DNA from: Bradyrhizobium sp. NP1
GTDB lineage: Bacteria; Pseudomonadota; Alphaproteobacteria; Rhizobiales; Xanthobacteraceae
Assembly: GCF_030378205.1 (NCBI RefSeq)
Contig: NZ_CP127385.1
Coordinates: forward strand, 992,001 to 1,056,000
DNA length: 64,000 nt
Reading direction: 5' to 3'
The notes beneath the pieces were generated by a model. It had not been told where the DNA came from. It saw only the letters and a program-made list of their open reading frames with translations, and made no database searches. Of the stretch, positions 44,086-54,398 are shown one piece after another. Position 1 is the stretch's first letter; every line of letters starts with the position of its first letter. The translations under genes were made by a program, and so were the position numbers.

Positions 44086-45741
44086 ATGTCCGATCGCAAG
44101 CCTGAGATTTTTGATCCGATCACGCTTGAGGTCTATTGGAGCCGCCTGATCTCGATTGCGGACGAGGCGGCGACCGGGCTGCTCCGCACGGCGTTCTCCA
44201 CCATCGTGCGCGAATCCAATGATTACGGCACCGTGCTCATGGATCGCAACGGGGACAGTGTATCGGAGAACACCGGCGGCATAGCCTCGTTCTCCTGCAT
44301 CCTGCCGCGCACCACCAAGGCGTTTCTCGCCAAGTTTCCGATCGAGTCCTGGCGGCCGGGCGACGCGGTGGTCACCAACGATCCCTGGCTTGCGACGGGG
44401 CATTTGCCGGATTTCACCGTCGTAACTCCGATCTTTCATCGCGGGAAAATCGTCGGATTCGCCGGCTGCATCGCGCATTCGCCCGATGTCGGCGGGGCGC
44501 TCTGGTCTGCGGATTGTCGCGAGCTGTTCGAGGAAGGAATCCGCATCCTTCCGATCCATCTCATCCGTGCCGGCAAGTGGAACGCGGATCTGGTCGATCT
44601 GATCTCCGCGAACGTCCGCGTTCCGCGTCAGGTCCTGGGTGACCTCGAGGCGCAGGTCGTTTCGAACGAAGTGTCCGTCCGCCGCGTTGTCGAATTTCTC
44701 GAGGATAGCGGCCTTTCGGATCTCCGGGGCTTGTCCGCCGAGCTCCAGGCGCGCACCGATCGCGCGATGCGCCGCGCCATCGCCGCGGTTCCGGACGGCA
44801 CCTACAAGGCCGAGATCGAAGCCGACGGATTCGATGAACTGACGACTCGCATCGCGTGCACCGTGACGGTCAGCGGCGAGACGATGCATATCGACTACGA
44901 AGGCACGTCCGCCCAAATCGATCGCGGCATCAACTGCGTGCTGAACTATACGCATGCCTATTCGGTCTATCCGATCAAGTGCATCCTTGATCCGTTCACG
45001 CCCCGCAACGAAGGCTCCTATCGCGCGATCACGGTGAGCGCGCCGGAGAGATCGATCCTCAATCCGGTGTACCCCGCACCGTGCAGCGCCAGGCAGTTGA
45101 CGGGCCATCTGCTCGCAGGCGCGATCTACCGCGCGCTCGAACCCGTGCTGCACGACAAGATCATCGCCGATTGCGGGGGCGCGCCCACCATGCGCGCCCT
45201 GTTCAGCGGCGTCAGCCACGACGACCAGCGGTTCTCGCAGGTGTTGTTCGCCAGCGGCGGCATGGGCGCGGCGCCGCACAAGGACGGTCTGCCGACCACG
45301 GCGTTTCCGACGAATGTCGGCGCCGGCAGCATCGAGGCCTACGAAAGCGTTGCGCCGCTCGTGGTCTGGAAGAAGCGGCTGCGCACCGACAGCGGCGGTC
45401 CCGGCACATTCCGCGGAGGTCTCGGCCAGGAGGTCGAGATCGAGGTGCGTGCCGGCCGGCCCGTGCGGCTCTCATTGCTGTCCGATCGCCATCGGCACCC
45501 GCCCTACGGCGTTCGCGGCGGCATGCATGGCGCGCCGTCCGTGATCACGCTCGACGACGGCGTCAAGCCGCATCCGAAATCCCGAACGTCGGTCGATCCG
45601 GGCCGTCGGGTCACGCTGCTTTACGCCGGCGGAGGCGGCTACGGGAATCCCAGGCTGCGCAGCCGCGAAGCGGTGAAATCCGATCTTCGCGACGGCTATA
45701 TCTCGCCCGCCGCCGCCAGGCGCGATTACGGACTGGAGTGA
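44086..45741 (+). CDS. hyuB: HyuB-type hydantoinase/oxoprolinase beta subunit (first set)
   Basis: 551-aa HyuB-family subunit, which with HyuA forms ATP-dependent cyclic-amide hydrolases or related carboxylases. Family segments: FDPITLEVYWSRLISIADEA, TNDPWLATGHLPDFTVVTP, AHSPDVGGALWSADCRELFEEG and SGGPGTFRGGLGQEVEI. The predicted metal/active-site part (His and Asp residues in VGGALWS...) is intact. Followed by hyuA after two bases. Order here is hyuB-hyuA, opposite to the second set at the right end of the window. Confidence 0.92.
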   Translation: MSDRKPEIFDPITLEVYWSRLISIADEAATGLLRTAFSTIVRESNDYGTVLMDRNGDSVSENTGGIASFSCILPRTTKAFLAKFPIESWRPGDAVVTNDPWLATGHLPDFTVVTPIFHRGKIVGFAGCIAHSPDVGGALWSADCRELFEEGIRILPIHLIRAGKWNADLVDLISANVRVPRQVLGDLEAQVVSNEVSVRRVVEFLEDSGLSDLRGLSAELQARTDRAMRRAIAAVPDGTYKAEIEADGFDELTTRIACTVTVSGETMHIDYEGTSAQIDRGINCVLNYTHAYSVYPIKCILDPFTPRNEGSYRAITVSAPERSILNPVYPAPCSARQLTGHLLAGAIYRALEPVLHDKIIADCGGAPTMRALFSGVSHDDQRFSQVLFASGGMGAAPHKDGLPTTAFPTNVGAGSIEAYESVAPLVVWKKRLRTDSGGPGTFRGGLGQEVEIEVRAGRPVRLSLLSDRHRHPPYGVRGGMHGAPSVITLDDGVKPHPKSRTSVDPGRRVTLLYAGGGGYGNPRLRSREAVKSDLRDGYISPAAARRDYGLE

Positions 45742-45743
45742 GC

Positions 45744-47843
45744 ATGGCTGCGAAAACGCGCACGGCGCGCATCGGCGTCGACGTCGGCGGCACCTTCACC
45801 GATCTCGTGCTGCACGATCCGGCCAGCGACCTGGTCCATGTCGGAAAGCTGCTCACCACGCCCGATGATCCGAGCGCGGCGATCATTGCGGGAATCTCCC
45901 GCATGCTGCAGGAGACCGGGCTGCGGTCCTCGGATCTGCACAGCGTCGTGCATGGCACGACCCTGATCACCAACACCATCATCGAGCGCACCGGCGGGAC
46001 GATCGGCCTGCTGACGACGGAGGGCTTTCGCGACACGATCGAGATCGGCCGCGAGACCCGCTACGATCTCTACGACCTGTTCCTCGAAATGCCGCCGACC
46101 CTCGTTCCGCGATACCGCCGCCTTGAGATATCGGAGCGGATCGATGCGGACGGCAAGGTCCTGCTGAAGCTGGACGAGGATGCGGTGGCGTCCGCGGCGC
46201 GGCAGCTGGTTGAACGCGAGCGCTGCGAGGCGCTGGCGATCGCCTTCATGCACTCCTATCGCTCGCCCGGGCACGAGCGGCGCGCAGCGGAGATCGTGCG
46301 GCGGCTGTATCCGGCGCTGCCGCTGTCGCTCTCGGCCGACGTCGCTCCGGAAATCCGCGAATATGAGCGGACGAGCACCGCCTGCGCCAACGCCTACGTC
46401 CAGCCGTTGACGCAACGCTACCTCGACAGGCTCGAGGCGGAGCTCGGCAAGCTCGGCTTTCTCGGCCATCTCTACGTGATGCTCTCGGGCGGCGGCATCA
46501 CGACGGTTCGGGAAGCCAAGGAATACCCCATTCGCTTGATCGAGTCGGGTCCAGCCGCAGGCGCGATGGCAGCCTCTTTCCTCGCGCGGCTCGCCGGGCT
46601 CGATCGCGTGGTTTCCTTCGACATGGGCGGCACCACGGCCAAGATGTGCCTGGTCGAGAATGGCGCGCCGGATCACAAGTTCAACTTCGAGGCGGGCCGC
46701 GTGCGGCGCTTTCAGAAGGGGTCCGGCCTGCCGCTCAAGGTGTCGGTGGTCGATATGATCGAGATCGGCGCCGGCGGCGGCAGTCTGGCGCATGTCGACG
46801 CAACGTCGGGGCTGATGAAGGTGGGTCCGCGCAGCGCCGGGGCCAAGCCCGGGCCGGTCTGCTACGGGCGAGGCGGCACGCAGCCGACCGTAACGGATGC
46901 CGATCTTGTGCTCGGCAGGCTCGACCCTTCCTACTTCCTGGGTGGCGAGCTGAAGCTCGATCTGGAGCGCGTCCGTGGGGTCTTCGCCGACAAGCTTGCC
47001 TCGCAGATCAATGTCGAATCGCAGGACGCGGCACTCGGTGTGCAGCGGATCGTCGATGAGACGATGGCGGCCGCCACGCGCATGCATCTGGCGGAAAAGG
47101 GAAGGGATCCCCGCCAGTATACGATCATTGCGTTCGGCGGTGCCGGGCCGGTGCATGCCTGGAACCTCGCCCGGTTGCTGAAGGTCGGAAGGGTCGTCGT
47201 GCCGCTCGGTGCCGGCGTCGCCTCGGCGCTCGGCTTTCTGGTCGCTCCTCCGGCGACCGACATGGTGCGCAGTTACGTAGCGCGGCTGGAGCGCGTCGAC
47301 TGGTCGCACGTCAATGCGATGTTGTCGGAGATGGAGACGATCGGACGCAACCTGCTGACCGAAGCGGGCGCTGATCCGAAGCGGATCACCTACACGCCGA
47401 CGGCAGACATGCGTTATGTCGGCCAGGGTTTTGAAGTCCCCGTGCGGCTCCCGTCGCTGTCGCTGTCCGCCGCGGATCTCCCCGCCATCAGGGAGAACTT
47501 CTTCGCGAGCTATCGAACGCATTTCGGACGCCTGATCGAGGACGCGTCGATCGAAGCGCTCAGCTGGCGTCTGGCCTGCGTTGCGCCCAACACCGACATT
47601 CGCATCAGTGCGAGCCCGTCGCAGAGCGGCGCGAGCAGGAATGCGCGCCGCGGCCAGCGCCCTGTGCTGTTCGAGGGGCACGGCTGGCAGACATGTCCCG
47701 TCTACGACCGGTATGCGCTCGGCGCGGGCACGACTTTTCCAGGGCCGGCATTGATCGAGGAGCGTGAATCGACATGCGTTGTCGGTCCAGGATCGCAGGT
47801 CAGGGTGGATGAGATGAAGAATCTGGTGATCGAGCTCGGTTGA
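45744..47843 (+). CDS. hyuA: HyuA-type hydantoinase/oxoprolinase alpha subunit (first set)
   Basis: 699-aa ATP-binding subunit with actin/hexokinase-like folds. Phosphate-loop motif GVDVGGTFTDLVLHD at residues ~10-24 and second motif FDMGGTTAKM in the middle; HGTTLITNTIIERTGG, LSGGGITTVREA, and AGGGSLAHVD are family signatures. It couples ATP hydrolysis to opening or activation of a cyclic amide or a related substrate. Two bases separate it from hyuB. Different from the second-set HyuA in sequence, so not a recent duplication. Confidence 0.92.
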   Translation: MAAKTRTARIGVDVGGTFTDLVLHDPASDLVHVGKLLTTPDDPSAAIIAGISRMLQETGLRSSDLHSVVHGTTLITNTIIERTGGTIGLLTTEGFRDTIEIGRETRYDLYDLFLEMPPTLVPRYRRLEISERIDADGKVLLKLDEDAVASAARQLVERERCEALAIAFMHSYRSPGHERRAAEIVRRLYPALPLSLSADVAPEIREYERTSTACANAYVQPLTQRYLDRLEAELGKLGFLGHLYVMLSGGGITTVREAKEYPIRLIESGPAAGAMAASFLARLAGLDRVVSFDMGGTTAKMCLVENGAPDHKFNFEAGRVRRFQKGSGLPLKVSVVDMIEIGAGGGSLAHVDATSGLMKVGPRSAGAKPGPVCYGRGGTQPTVTDADLVLGRLDPSYFLGGELKLDLERVRGVFADKLASQINVESQDAALGVQRIVDETMAAATRMHLAEKGRDPRQYTIIAFGGAGPVHAWNLARLLKVGRVVVPLGAGVASALGFLVAPPATDMVRSYVARLERVDWSHVNAMLSEMETIGRNLLTEAGADPKRITYTPTADMRYVGQGFEVPVRLPSLSLSAADLPAIRENFFASYRTHFGRLIEDASIEALSWRLACVAPNTDIRISASPSQSGASRNARRGQRPVLFEGHGWQTCPVYDRYALGAGTTFPGPALIEERESTCVVGPGSQVRVDEMKNLVIELG

Positions 47844-48042
47844 TCCGGCCGCAACGATCGTTGCCGGGACAATCGGGCCGTCGCCTGGCGGAGTTGAGCA
47901 AGGGAGCGGGCAAATTCCAGACGCGGACGCTTCAGGCGTTCGGAAATCGTGCGGCGAAATACGAGGGCAAACGAAGCGCTTCAACGACTTCGCCGACCGC
48001 TGCGGGCAATCCGCCGTCCGGATCGCAACAGGGGAAGCTACT

Positions 48043-49044
48043 ATGTCTGCGCATGTTGGAATTCCTCGCCGCCGTGTGTCCGGCTGGCTCGCCGCGGCAG
48101 CGGTCCTCCCGCTTTTCCCCGCGCATCTCCGGGCCGCGCAAGAAGGCTATCCCAACCGGCTGATCAGGATCATCGTGCCCTGGCCCGCCGGCGCCATTAC
48201 CGACATGACGGCCCGCCTGCTTGCCAATCAGTGGGTGGCGGAATTCGACCAGACCGTCGTCGTCGAAAACAAGCCGGGCGCCTCGGGCACGATCGGCCAC
48301 ACCGCGGTCGCGCACTCTGCGGCCGATGGTTATACGGTCCTGTTCGCAACCAACAGCACTTACGCGGTGGCGCCGAGCATCCTGCCGTCGCTGCCCTATG
48401 ACAACGACAAGGCGTTCGCGCCGGTCGGATTGGTGTTGCGGTCTCCGCAGATGCTTTGCGTCCACCCGAGCGTGCCGGCGAACTCGGTGCCGGAGTTTTT
48501 GGACTATGTCCGCAACCGCAAGACGAACGACGTGAACTTCGCTTCCGCCGGGCCGGGCAGCACGAGCCACATGGCGATGGAGCTGCTGATGTCGATGACC
48601 CACATCCGCATGCAGCACGTTCCGTATCGGGGAGGCGCGCCCTCATTGCAGGCTGTCATCGCGGGCGAGACGAGCGTCGCATTCGTCGATTTGTCCACGG
48701 CCATTTCGGCGGCCGACGGCGGTCTGCTGCGGATGCTGGGCGCCAGCACGACGGAACGAGCCGCGCTGCGGCCAAACGTGCCGGCGATCGCCGAGACCGT
48801 GCCCGGATTCCAGTCGACAACGGACGTCGCCTTGTTCGTGCCGGCCGGGACGCCGGACGCCGTCATTCATCGGCTCAATGCCGCGATGAAGAACGCGTTC
48901 AAGTCTCCGGAGGTGACCAGGCCGCTGCTGCAGGCGGGGCTGATCCTCGTCGCGGGCTCGCCGGAGGAGTTTCCGCAGTATTTCGCCGAGGAATGCGGGA
49001 AATGGCGCAAGCTGATCGAGGCGCAGAACATCAGGTTGCAGTGA
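48043..49044 (+). CDS. Bug-type periplasmic binding protein (orphan)
   Basis: 333-aa tripartite tricarboxylate transporter (TctC/Bug) binding protein. A twin-Arg-like signal peptide (RRRVSGWLAAAAVLPLFPAH) precedes YPNRLIRIIVPWPAGAITDM, VENKPGASGTIGHTAVAHSAADGYT, and VPYRGGAPSLQAVIAGE. Such proteins bind carboxylates, amino acids or small organic acids. No TctA/TctB permease is in the window, so it may serve a transporter elsewhere or act as a sensor. Position behind hyuA suggests it binds the pathway substrate (inference). Confidence 0.9.
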   Translation: MSAHVGIPRRRVSGWLAAAAVLPLFPAHLRAAQEGYPNRLIRIIVPWPAGAITDMTARLLANQWVAEFDQTVVVENKPGASGTIGHTAVAHSAADGYTVLFATNSTYAVAPSILPSLPYDNDKAFAPVGLVLRSPQMLCVHPSVPANSVPEFLDYVRNRKTNDVNFASAGPGSTSHMAMELLMSMTHIRMQHVPYRGGAPSLQAVIAGETSVAFVDLSTAISAADGGLLRMLGASTTERAALRPNVPAIAETVPGFQSTTDVALFVPAGTPDAVIHRLNAAMKNAFKSPEVTRPLLQAGLILVAGSPEEFPQYFAEECGKWRKLIEAQNIRLQ

Positions 49045-50319
<1,275 letters not shown>

Positions 50320-50530
50320 GGATCGCGCGAATTCCTCAAAGGACACACCCTTTTTCAGCTGCCGGCTGCCAGGGAGCTTCCTGCGAAGTGAGGCCCCGCG
50401 CTCCGTGCGCCTGGAAATGCCGGTCGAAAAGAGTCCCGTGATCAGCCGCTCATTCGCTTCCGGCCGAAGCCGGCCCGCGCAAGAGGCGTCAATCGCGCTG
50501 CGAATTTGCATGTTGCGGGCCTGTGAATTC

Positions 50531-50550
50531 ATTGGTATACAATCGCGTAC
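50531..50550. promoter_or_regulatory. GntR operator candidate upstream of the decarboxylase genes
   Basis: ATTGGTATACAATCGCGTAC contains a GTATAC palindrome and the string GTATACAAT-N3-GTA, which recurs at 53602-53616 in front of the GntR gene. It lies about 60 bases before the ATG of the alpha subunit, a good operator or promoter position. Confidence 0.55.
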
Positions 50551-50604
50551 AAGACAGCGAGGCTGGCAGCTGACCGATGCGCTGCGCTTCGGGCCAGCCG
50601 GGAG

Positions 50605-51138
50605 ATGGAGATGGAGCAGCAAGGGAGCGCTGAGAGCCGGTGGCAGGATGACCTCTACGATCTCCTGCGGGAGGGTGGCGTCACGCTGTTCTCCTACGTG
50701 CCCGACGCCGGCCACAAGGTCGCGATCGAGCGTGCGTTGGCCGATCCCGGCGCGATCGCGGTTCCGCTGACGACCGAGCAGGAGGGCGTGGCGCTGGCGG
50801 CGGGCGCGCATCTCGGCGGCGCGAGGTCGGTGTTGCTGATGCAGAGCAGCGGCACCGGCAACTGCACCAACATGCTGTCGCTGATCGCGAACGGGCTGTT
50901 TCCGTTTCTCGCCGTCATCACCATGCGCGGCGATTTCGGCGAAGCCAATCCCTGGCAATATGCCATGGGACAGGCCGTCCAGCCCACGCTGGAAGCGATG
51001 GGCGTCATCTGCCTGCGGGCCGAAACTCCTGCCGATGTCGCGCCGGCGACCACTGCCGCGCTGTCCATGGCTTTCACCGCGGAGCGGCCGGTCGCCATTC
51101 TGCTGTCTCAGCGCCTGATTGGCGCCAAGGCGTTCTAG
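50605..51138 (+). CDS. ThDP-dependent 2-oxo acid decarboxylase, alpha subunit
   Basis: 177-aa PYR-domain subunit of a split thiamine diphosphate decarboxylase, of the ComD/sulfopyruvate or phosphonopyruvate decarboxylase type. The catalytic Glu that activates ThDP is in PLTTEQEGVALAAGAHLGG, followed by MQSSGTGNCTNMLSLI. The PP domain is on the next gene. ATG at 50605, or 50611 two codons later. Confidence 0.85.
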   Translation: MEMEQQGSAESRWQDDLYDLLREGGVTLFSYVPDAGHKVAIERALADPGAIAVPLTTEQEGVALAAGAHLGGARSVLLMQSSGTGNCTNMLSLIANGLFPFLAVITMRGDFGEANPWQYAMGQAVQPTLEAMGVICLRAETPADVAPATTAALSMAFTAERPVAILLSQRLIGAKAF

Positions 51139-51147
51139 CTTCAGGGC

Positions 51148-51753
51148 ATGTCGATGACCAGTACAAGGAAGATATCGTCAGGCCTCGATCGGAGCGAAGT
51201 CATTCCGAAGCTGTTCGGCGATCCCAGCGATTTCCTGATCATCGCCGGCCTGGCCGGAGCGGCAAAGGACATCGGCGCGCTCGCCAGGGAAGCGCCGAAT
51301 ACGTTCCTGTTTGGCGGAGCCATGGGCGGGGCCACGATGACGGGGCTCGGCCTTGCACTTGCCCAGCCGGATCGGCGCGTCGTGGTGGTGACCGGTGACG
51401 GCGACCTCCTGATGAGCATCGGGTCGCTCGCGACCATCGGCATCATGAAGCCGAAGAACCTCGCGGTCGTCTGCGTCGACAACGAACTTTATGGCGAAAC
51501 AGGCAGCCAGGCCACGCATACCGGCCAGGGCGTCGATTTGCGGGTCGTCGCGAGCGGATGCGGCATTCCCGTCACGCATGAAGTGACGAACGAGGCCGAC
51601 ATTGCCCAGGCCGCCCGCCTGCTGCGGCAGTCCAACTCTCCAGTCTTCATCCTGCTGAAGGTCAACGGCAATCCGCCCCCACCCTATCGTCGCAACTGGC
51701 ATGCCCATGAGAGCAAGAGCGCTTTCCGCCACGCGCTTCTCGGTAAACGCTGA
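51148..51753 (+). CDS. ThDP-dependent 2-oxo acid decarboxylase, beta subunit
   Basis: 201-aa PP-domain subunit. The ThDP/Mg motif GDGDLLMSIGSLATIG...VDNELYGETG (GDG followed about 29 residues later by N) is intact. Together with the alpha subunit it would decarboxylate a 2-oxo acid to an aldehyde. Nearest named relatives are ComE (sulfopyruvate) and phosphonopyruvate decarboxylase. Nine bases from the alpha gene. The substrate is not decided. Confidence 0.85.
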   Translation: MSMTSTRKISSGLDRSEVIPKLFGDPSDFLIIAGLAGAAKDIGALAREAPNTFLFGGAMGGATMTGLGLALAQPDRRVVVVTGDGDLLMSIGSLATIGIMKPKNLAVVCVDNELYGETGSQATHTGQGVDLRVVASGCGIPVTHEVTNEADIAQAARLLRQSNSPVFILLKVNGNPPPPYRRNWHAHESKSAFRHALLGKR

Positions 51754-51819
51754 CATTCGAAGCGCGCCGCGGGCTCGAAAGCCCGCCCCGCCCTGATGCA
51801 GCCAGAAGGACCCCATTCC

Positions 51820-53325
51820 ATGTCATCTTCAGAATTCGATGTGATCGTCGTCGGCGCCGGCAATGCGGCTTTCTGCGCTGCCGTCGCGGCGCGCGAATCC
51901 GGCGCCCGCGTCTTGGTGCTGGAACGAGCGCCGGAAGCAGAAAGCGGCGGCAACAGCCGCTTTACGGCAGGTGCCATCCGCTTCGCCTATCGCGGCGTCG
52001 AGGACCTCAAGGCCGTCATGCCCGACCTGACCGAGAACGAGATCGCCAATACCGATTTCGGCACCTACACGACCGATCAATTCTACGACGACATGTTCCG
52101 GGTCACGCGTTACCGCACCGATCCGGCGCTCTGTGAGCGGCTGGTGACATCCTCGTTCGAGACCATGAAATGGCTCCGCGCCAAGGGAATTCGCTTCGCA
52201 CCGATCTATGGCCGGCAGGCATTCAAGGTCGATGGCCGCTTCAAGTTCTGGGGCGGCCTCACGGTCGAGGCGCTGGGCGGCGGCCCCGGCCTGATCCAGC
52301 AGCTGACCGAAATCGCCGGCAAGCAGGGCATCGTCGTCCGCTACAATAGCCGGGCGATCAATCTGCTGCACGACGGTCACAGGGTGCAGGGCGTCAGAGT
52401 GAAGGAGGGCGGCAGCATCCGGGAGCTTCGCGCCTCCGCGGTCGTTCTCGCCAGCGGCGGTTTCGAATCCAACACCGAGTGGCGCACCCGCTATCTCGGG
52501 CCCGGCTGGGAGACGGCAAAGGTTCGCGGCACGCGCTTCAATACCGGCGACGGCATCCGGATGGCGCTCGATATCGGCGCTTCGCCTTATGGCAATTGGT
52601 CGGGCTGCCATGCCGTCGGCTGGGACTACAACGCGCCGGAATTCGGCGATCTCTCGGTCGGCGATAATTTTCAGAAGCACTCCTATCCCTGGGGCATCAT
52701 GGTCAATGCCACCGGCCGTCGCTTCGTCGATGAGGGAGCGGATTTCCGCAACTACACCTATGCGAAGTACGGCCGTGTCATCCTCGAACAGCCCGATCAA
52801 TTTGCCTGGCAGATATTCGACCAGAAGGTGATCCACCTTCTGCGCGACGAATATCGCATCAAGCGGGTGACCAAGGTGAGCGCTGATACGCTCGAGCAGC
52901 TTGCCGACAAGCTGGACGGCGTCGACCGCGTCGCATTCCTCGACGAGATCAACCGCTACAACCGAGCTGTGCGGACCGACATTACGTTCAATCCGAACGT
53001 CAAGGACGGCCGCTGCACCGACGGCCTGGCCATCCCGAAGTCGAACTGGGCCAACAGGATCGATACCGGTCCTTTCGAGGCCTATCAGGTCGGCTGCGGC
53101 ATCACCTTCACTTTCGGCGGTTTGCGGATCGATGCTGACACCGGCCAGGTATTCGACACCGATCTGGCTCCCATCCCAGGGCTCTATGCCGCCGGAGAGC
53201 TGGTTGGCGGGCTGTTCTTCTTCAACTACCCCGGTGGCACGGGACTGATCTCGGGCAGCGTTTTCGGCCGCGTGGCCGGCACGTCCGCCGGCGCCGCGGT
53301 CACGGCTCCAGCCGCAAGCAGATAA
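51820..53325 (+). CDS. FAD-dependent dehydrogenase, TcuA/fumarate reductase-like
   Basis: 501-aa flavoprotein of the succinate dehydrogenase/fumarate reductase flavoprotein superfamily. FAD motif VVGAGNAAFCAAVAARESGAR at residues ~10-30 (variant GxGNAA), GGNSRFTAGAIRF, and FNYPGGTGLISGSVFGR near the end. Similar to TcuA (tricarballylate dehydrogenase), but no TcuB gene is present, so the electron acceptor and substrate are open. ATG 51820 has AGAAGGA upstream. Probably co-transcribed with the decarboxylase genes. Confidence 0.87.
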   Translation: MSSSEFDVIVVGAGNAAFCAAVAARESGARVLVLERAPEAESGGNSRFTAGAIRFAYRGVEDLKAVMPDLTENEIANTDFGTYTTDQFYDDMFRVTRYRTDPALCERLVTSSFETMKWLRAKGIRFAPIYGRQAFKVDGRFKFWGGLTVEALGGGPGLIQQLTEIAGKQGIVVRYNSRAINLLHDGHRVQGVRVKEGGSIRELRASAVVLASGGFESNTEWRTRYLGPGWETAKVRGTRFNTGDGIRMALDIGASPYGNWSGCHAVGWDYNAPEFGDLSVGDNFQKHSYPWGIMVNATGRRFVDEGADFRNYTYAKYGRVILEQPDQFAWQIFDQKVIHLLRDEYRIKRVTKVSADTLEQLADKLDGVDRVAFLDEINRYNRAVRTDITFNPNVKDGRCTDGLAIPKSNWANRIDTGPFEAYQVGCGITFTFGGLRIDADTGQVFDTDLAPIPGLYAAGELVGGLFFFNYPGGTGLISGSVFGRVAGTSAGAAVTAPAASR

Positions 53326-53600
53326 AGTTTGAACGCCTCACGATTGAAGTCGAAAATGTAGAATGGCCTTATTCGGCAGTACCCAACGGGTCAGCTGATG
53401 TTTGCTCCCTTCGAGGATAGCGCAGGCTTGCCGAATGTTTATCGCCATGTCGCTGAGCCTTGCGCGGCGGCATTCGGGAGAATGCGATCGGGCCGCGCGA
53501 GCAGCGATCGACGAGCGGCAGCGCGTGCGCTCGGTCCGCGACAGGCCCGATGGGGACAACTCCGATGTTGCACTTGCGCAAGGGACCCGCGAAATCCAAA
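53326..53600. other. Intergenic region without supported gene
   Basis: About 275 bases between the flavoprotein and the GntR control region. Frames present on both strands are of shadow type and have no ribosome site. No hairpin with a T run is seen. Confidence 0.4.
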
Positions 53601-53620
53601 TGTATACAATGATGTATCAT
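53601..53620. promoter_or_regulatory. GntR autoregulatory operator candidate
   Basis: TGTATACAATGATGTATCAT: an 8-bp palindrome TGTATACA followed by ATGATGTATCAT. It shares GTATACAAT-N3-GTA with 50535-50549. It lies 46 bases before the GntR ATG, a typical place for self-repression. Confidence 0.55.
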
Positions 53621-53665
53621 TCCCCGCGCACCCTGCAATTTTCAACCGGGAAAAGGTGAGGATCC

Positions 53666-54352
53666 ATGGCGGGTCCAGGCAAGAAAAAGGCGCAGCCCAA
53701 GGGGGTCGAAGACCACAATCTTTCACGCGCCGATTTTGTCTACCAGCAATTGCGCCTTGGAATCCGCTCCGGCGATTTCCGCCCAGGGGACCGGATGCGC
53801 GAAGCTGATCTCGCGGCCAGGCTCAATGTCAGCCGTACGCCGATCCGCGAAGCCATCCGCCGCCTGGCCTCGGAGGGGCTTCTGGAAGTCGCCGCATCGC
53901 GCGGCGTGATGATTATCCAGCTTGATAAGCAGCAGGTGCGCGAACTCTATGCCTTGCGCGAAACGCTGGAAGGGACGGCGGCAAGGCTCGCGGCCCAGCA
54001 TGCTTCGGCCGACGAAATTTCGGAGATGCGTGAACTGCTGGCGCGGCCCGGGAATACCAACAAGAGCCCGGATGTCGTCGCCAAGTTCAATCATGCGTTT
54101 CATCGGGCGATCCACGACGCGGCCCATAACCGCTACCTTGCGCACGCCCTGGAGCATTTGTCCGACTCGCTCGCTCTGCTGCCCGGGACGACGTTCGAGA
54201 TGCCCGGCCGGGCGGCAAGCGCGCATGCCGAGCACCTTGCGATTCTCGCCGCGATCGAAAAACGCGATCCGGAACAAGCCGAGCGTCTTGCCCGGAGCCA
54301 CATCCAGATGGCCGGCAAGACGCGCATGCGCATGATGTTCGATGCGGTATGA
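53666..54352 (+). CDS. GntR-family regulator, FadR/FCD type (first)
   Basis: 228-aa regulator with an N-terminal winged helix (DFVYQQLRLGIRSGDFRPGD, LAARLNVSRTPIREAIRRLA, SRGVMI) and a C-terminal all-helical FCD ligand domain. FCD metal ligands are seen in NHAFHRAIHDAAHNRY and SAHAEHLAIL. AAAGGTGAGG precedes the ATG. Likely controls the flavoprotein/decarboxylase genes and itself through the matching palindromes. Confidence 0.9.
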   Translation: MAGPGKKKAQPKGVEDHNLSRADFVYQQLRLGIRSGDFRPGDRMREADLAARLNVSRTPIREAIRRLASEGLLEVAASRGVMIIQLDKQQVRELYALRETLEGTAARLAAQHASADEISEMRELLARPGNTNKSPDVVAKFNHAFHRAIHDAAHNRYLAHALEHLSDSLALLPGTTFEMPGRAASAHAEHLAILAAIEKRDPEQAERLARSHIQMAGKTRMRMMFDAV

Positions 54353-54398
54353 CCGGCTTGCCGCGCGCGGTTCTGGTTCGTGATTTGAGCCTGCCGCC

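Noticed and set aside
45726..47984. 752-aa minus-strand open frame opposite hyuA
   Set aside because: Shadow frame with low-complexity Arg/Asp/Gly composition; hyuA is certain from its ATP-binding motifs.
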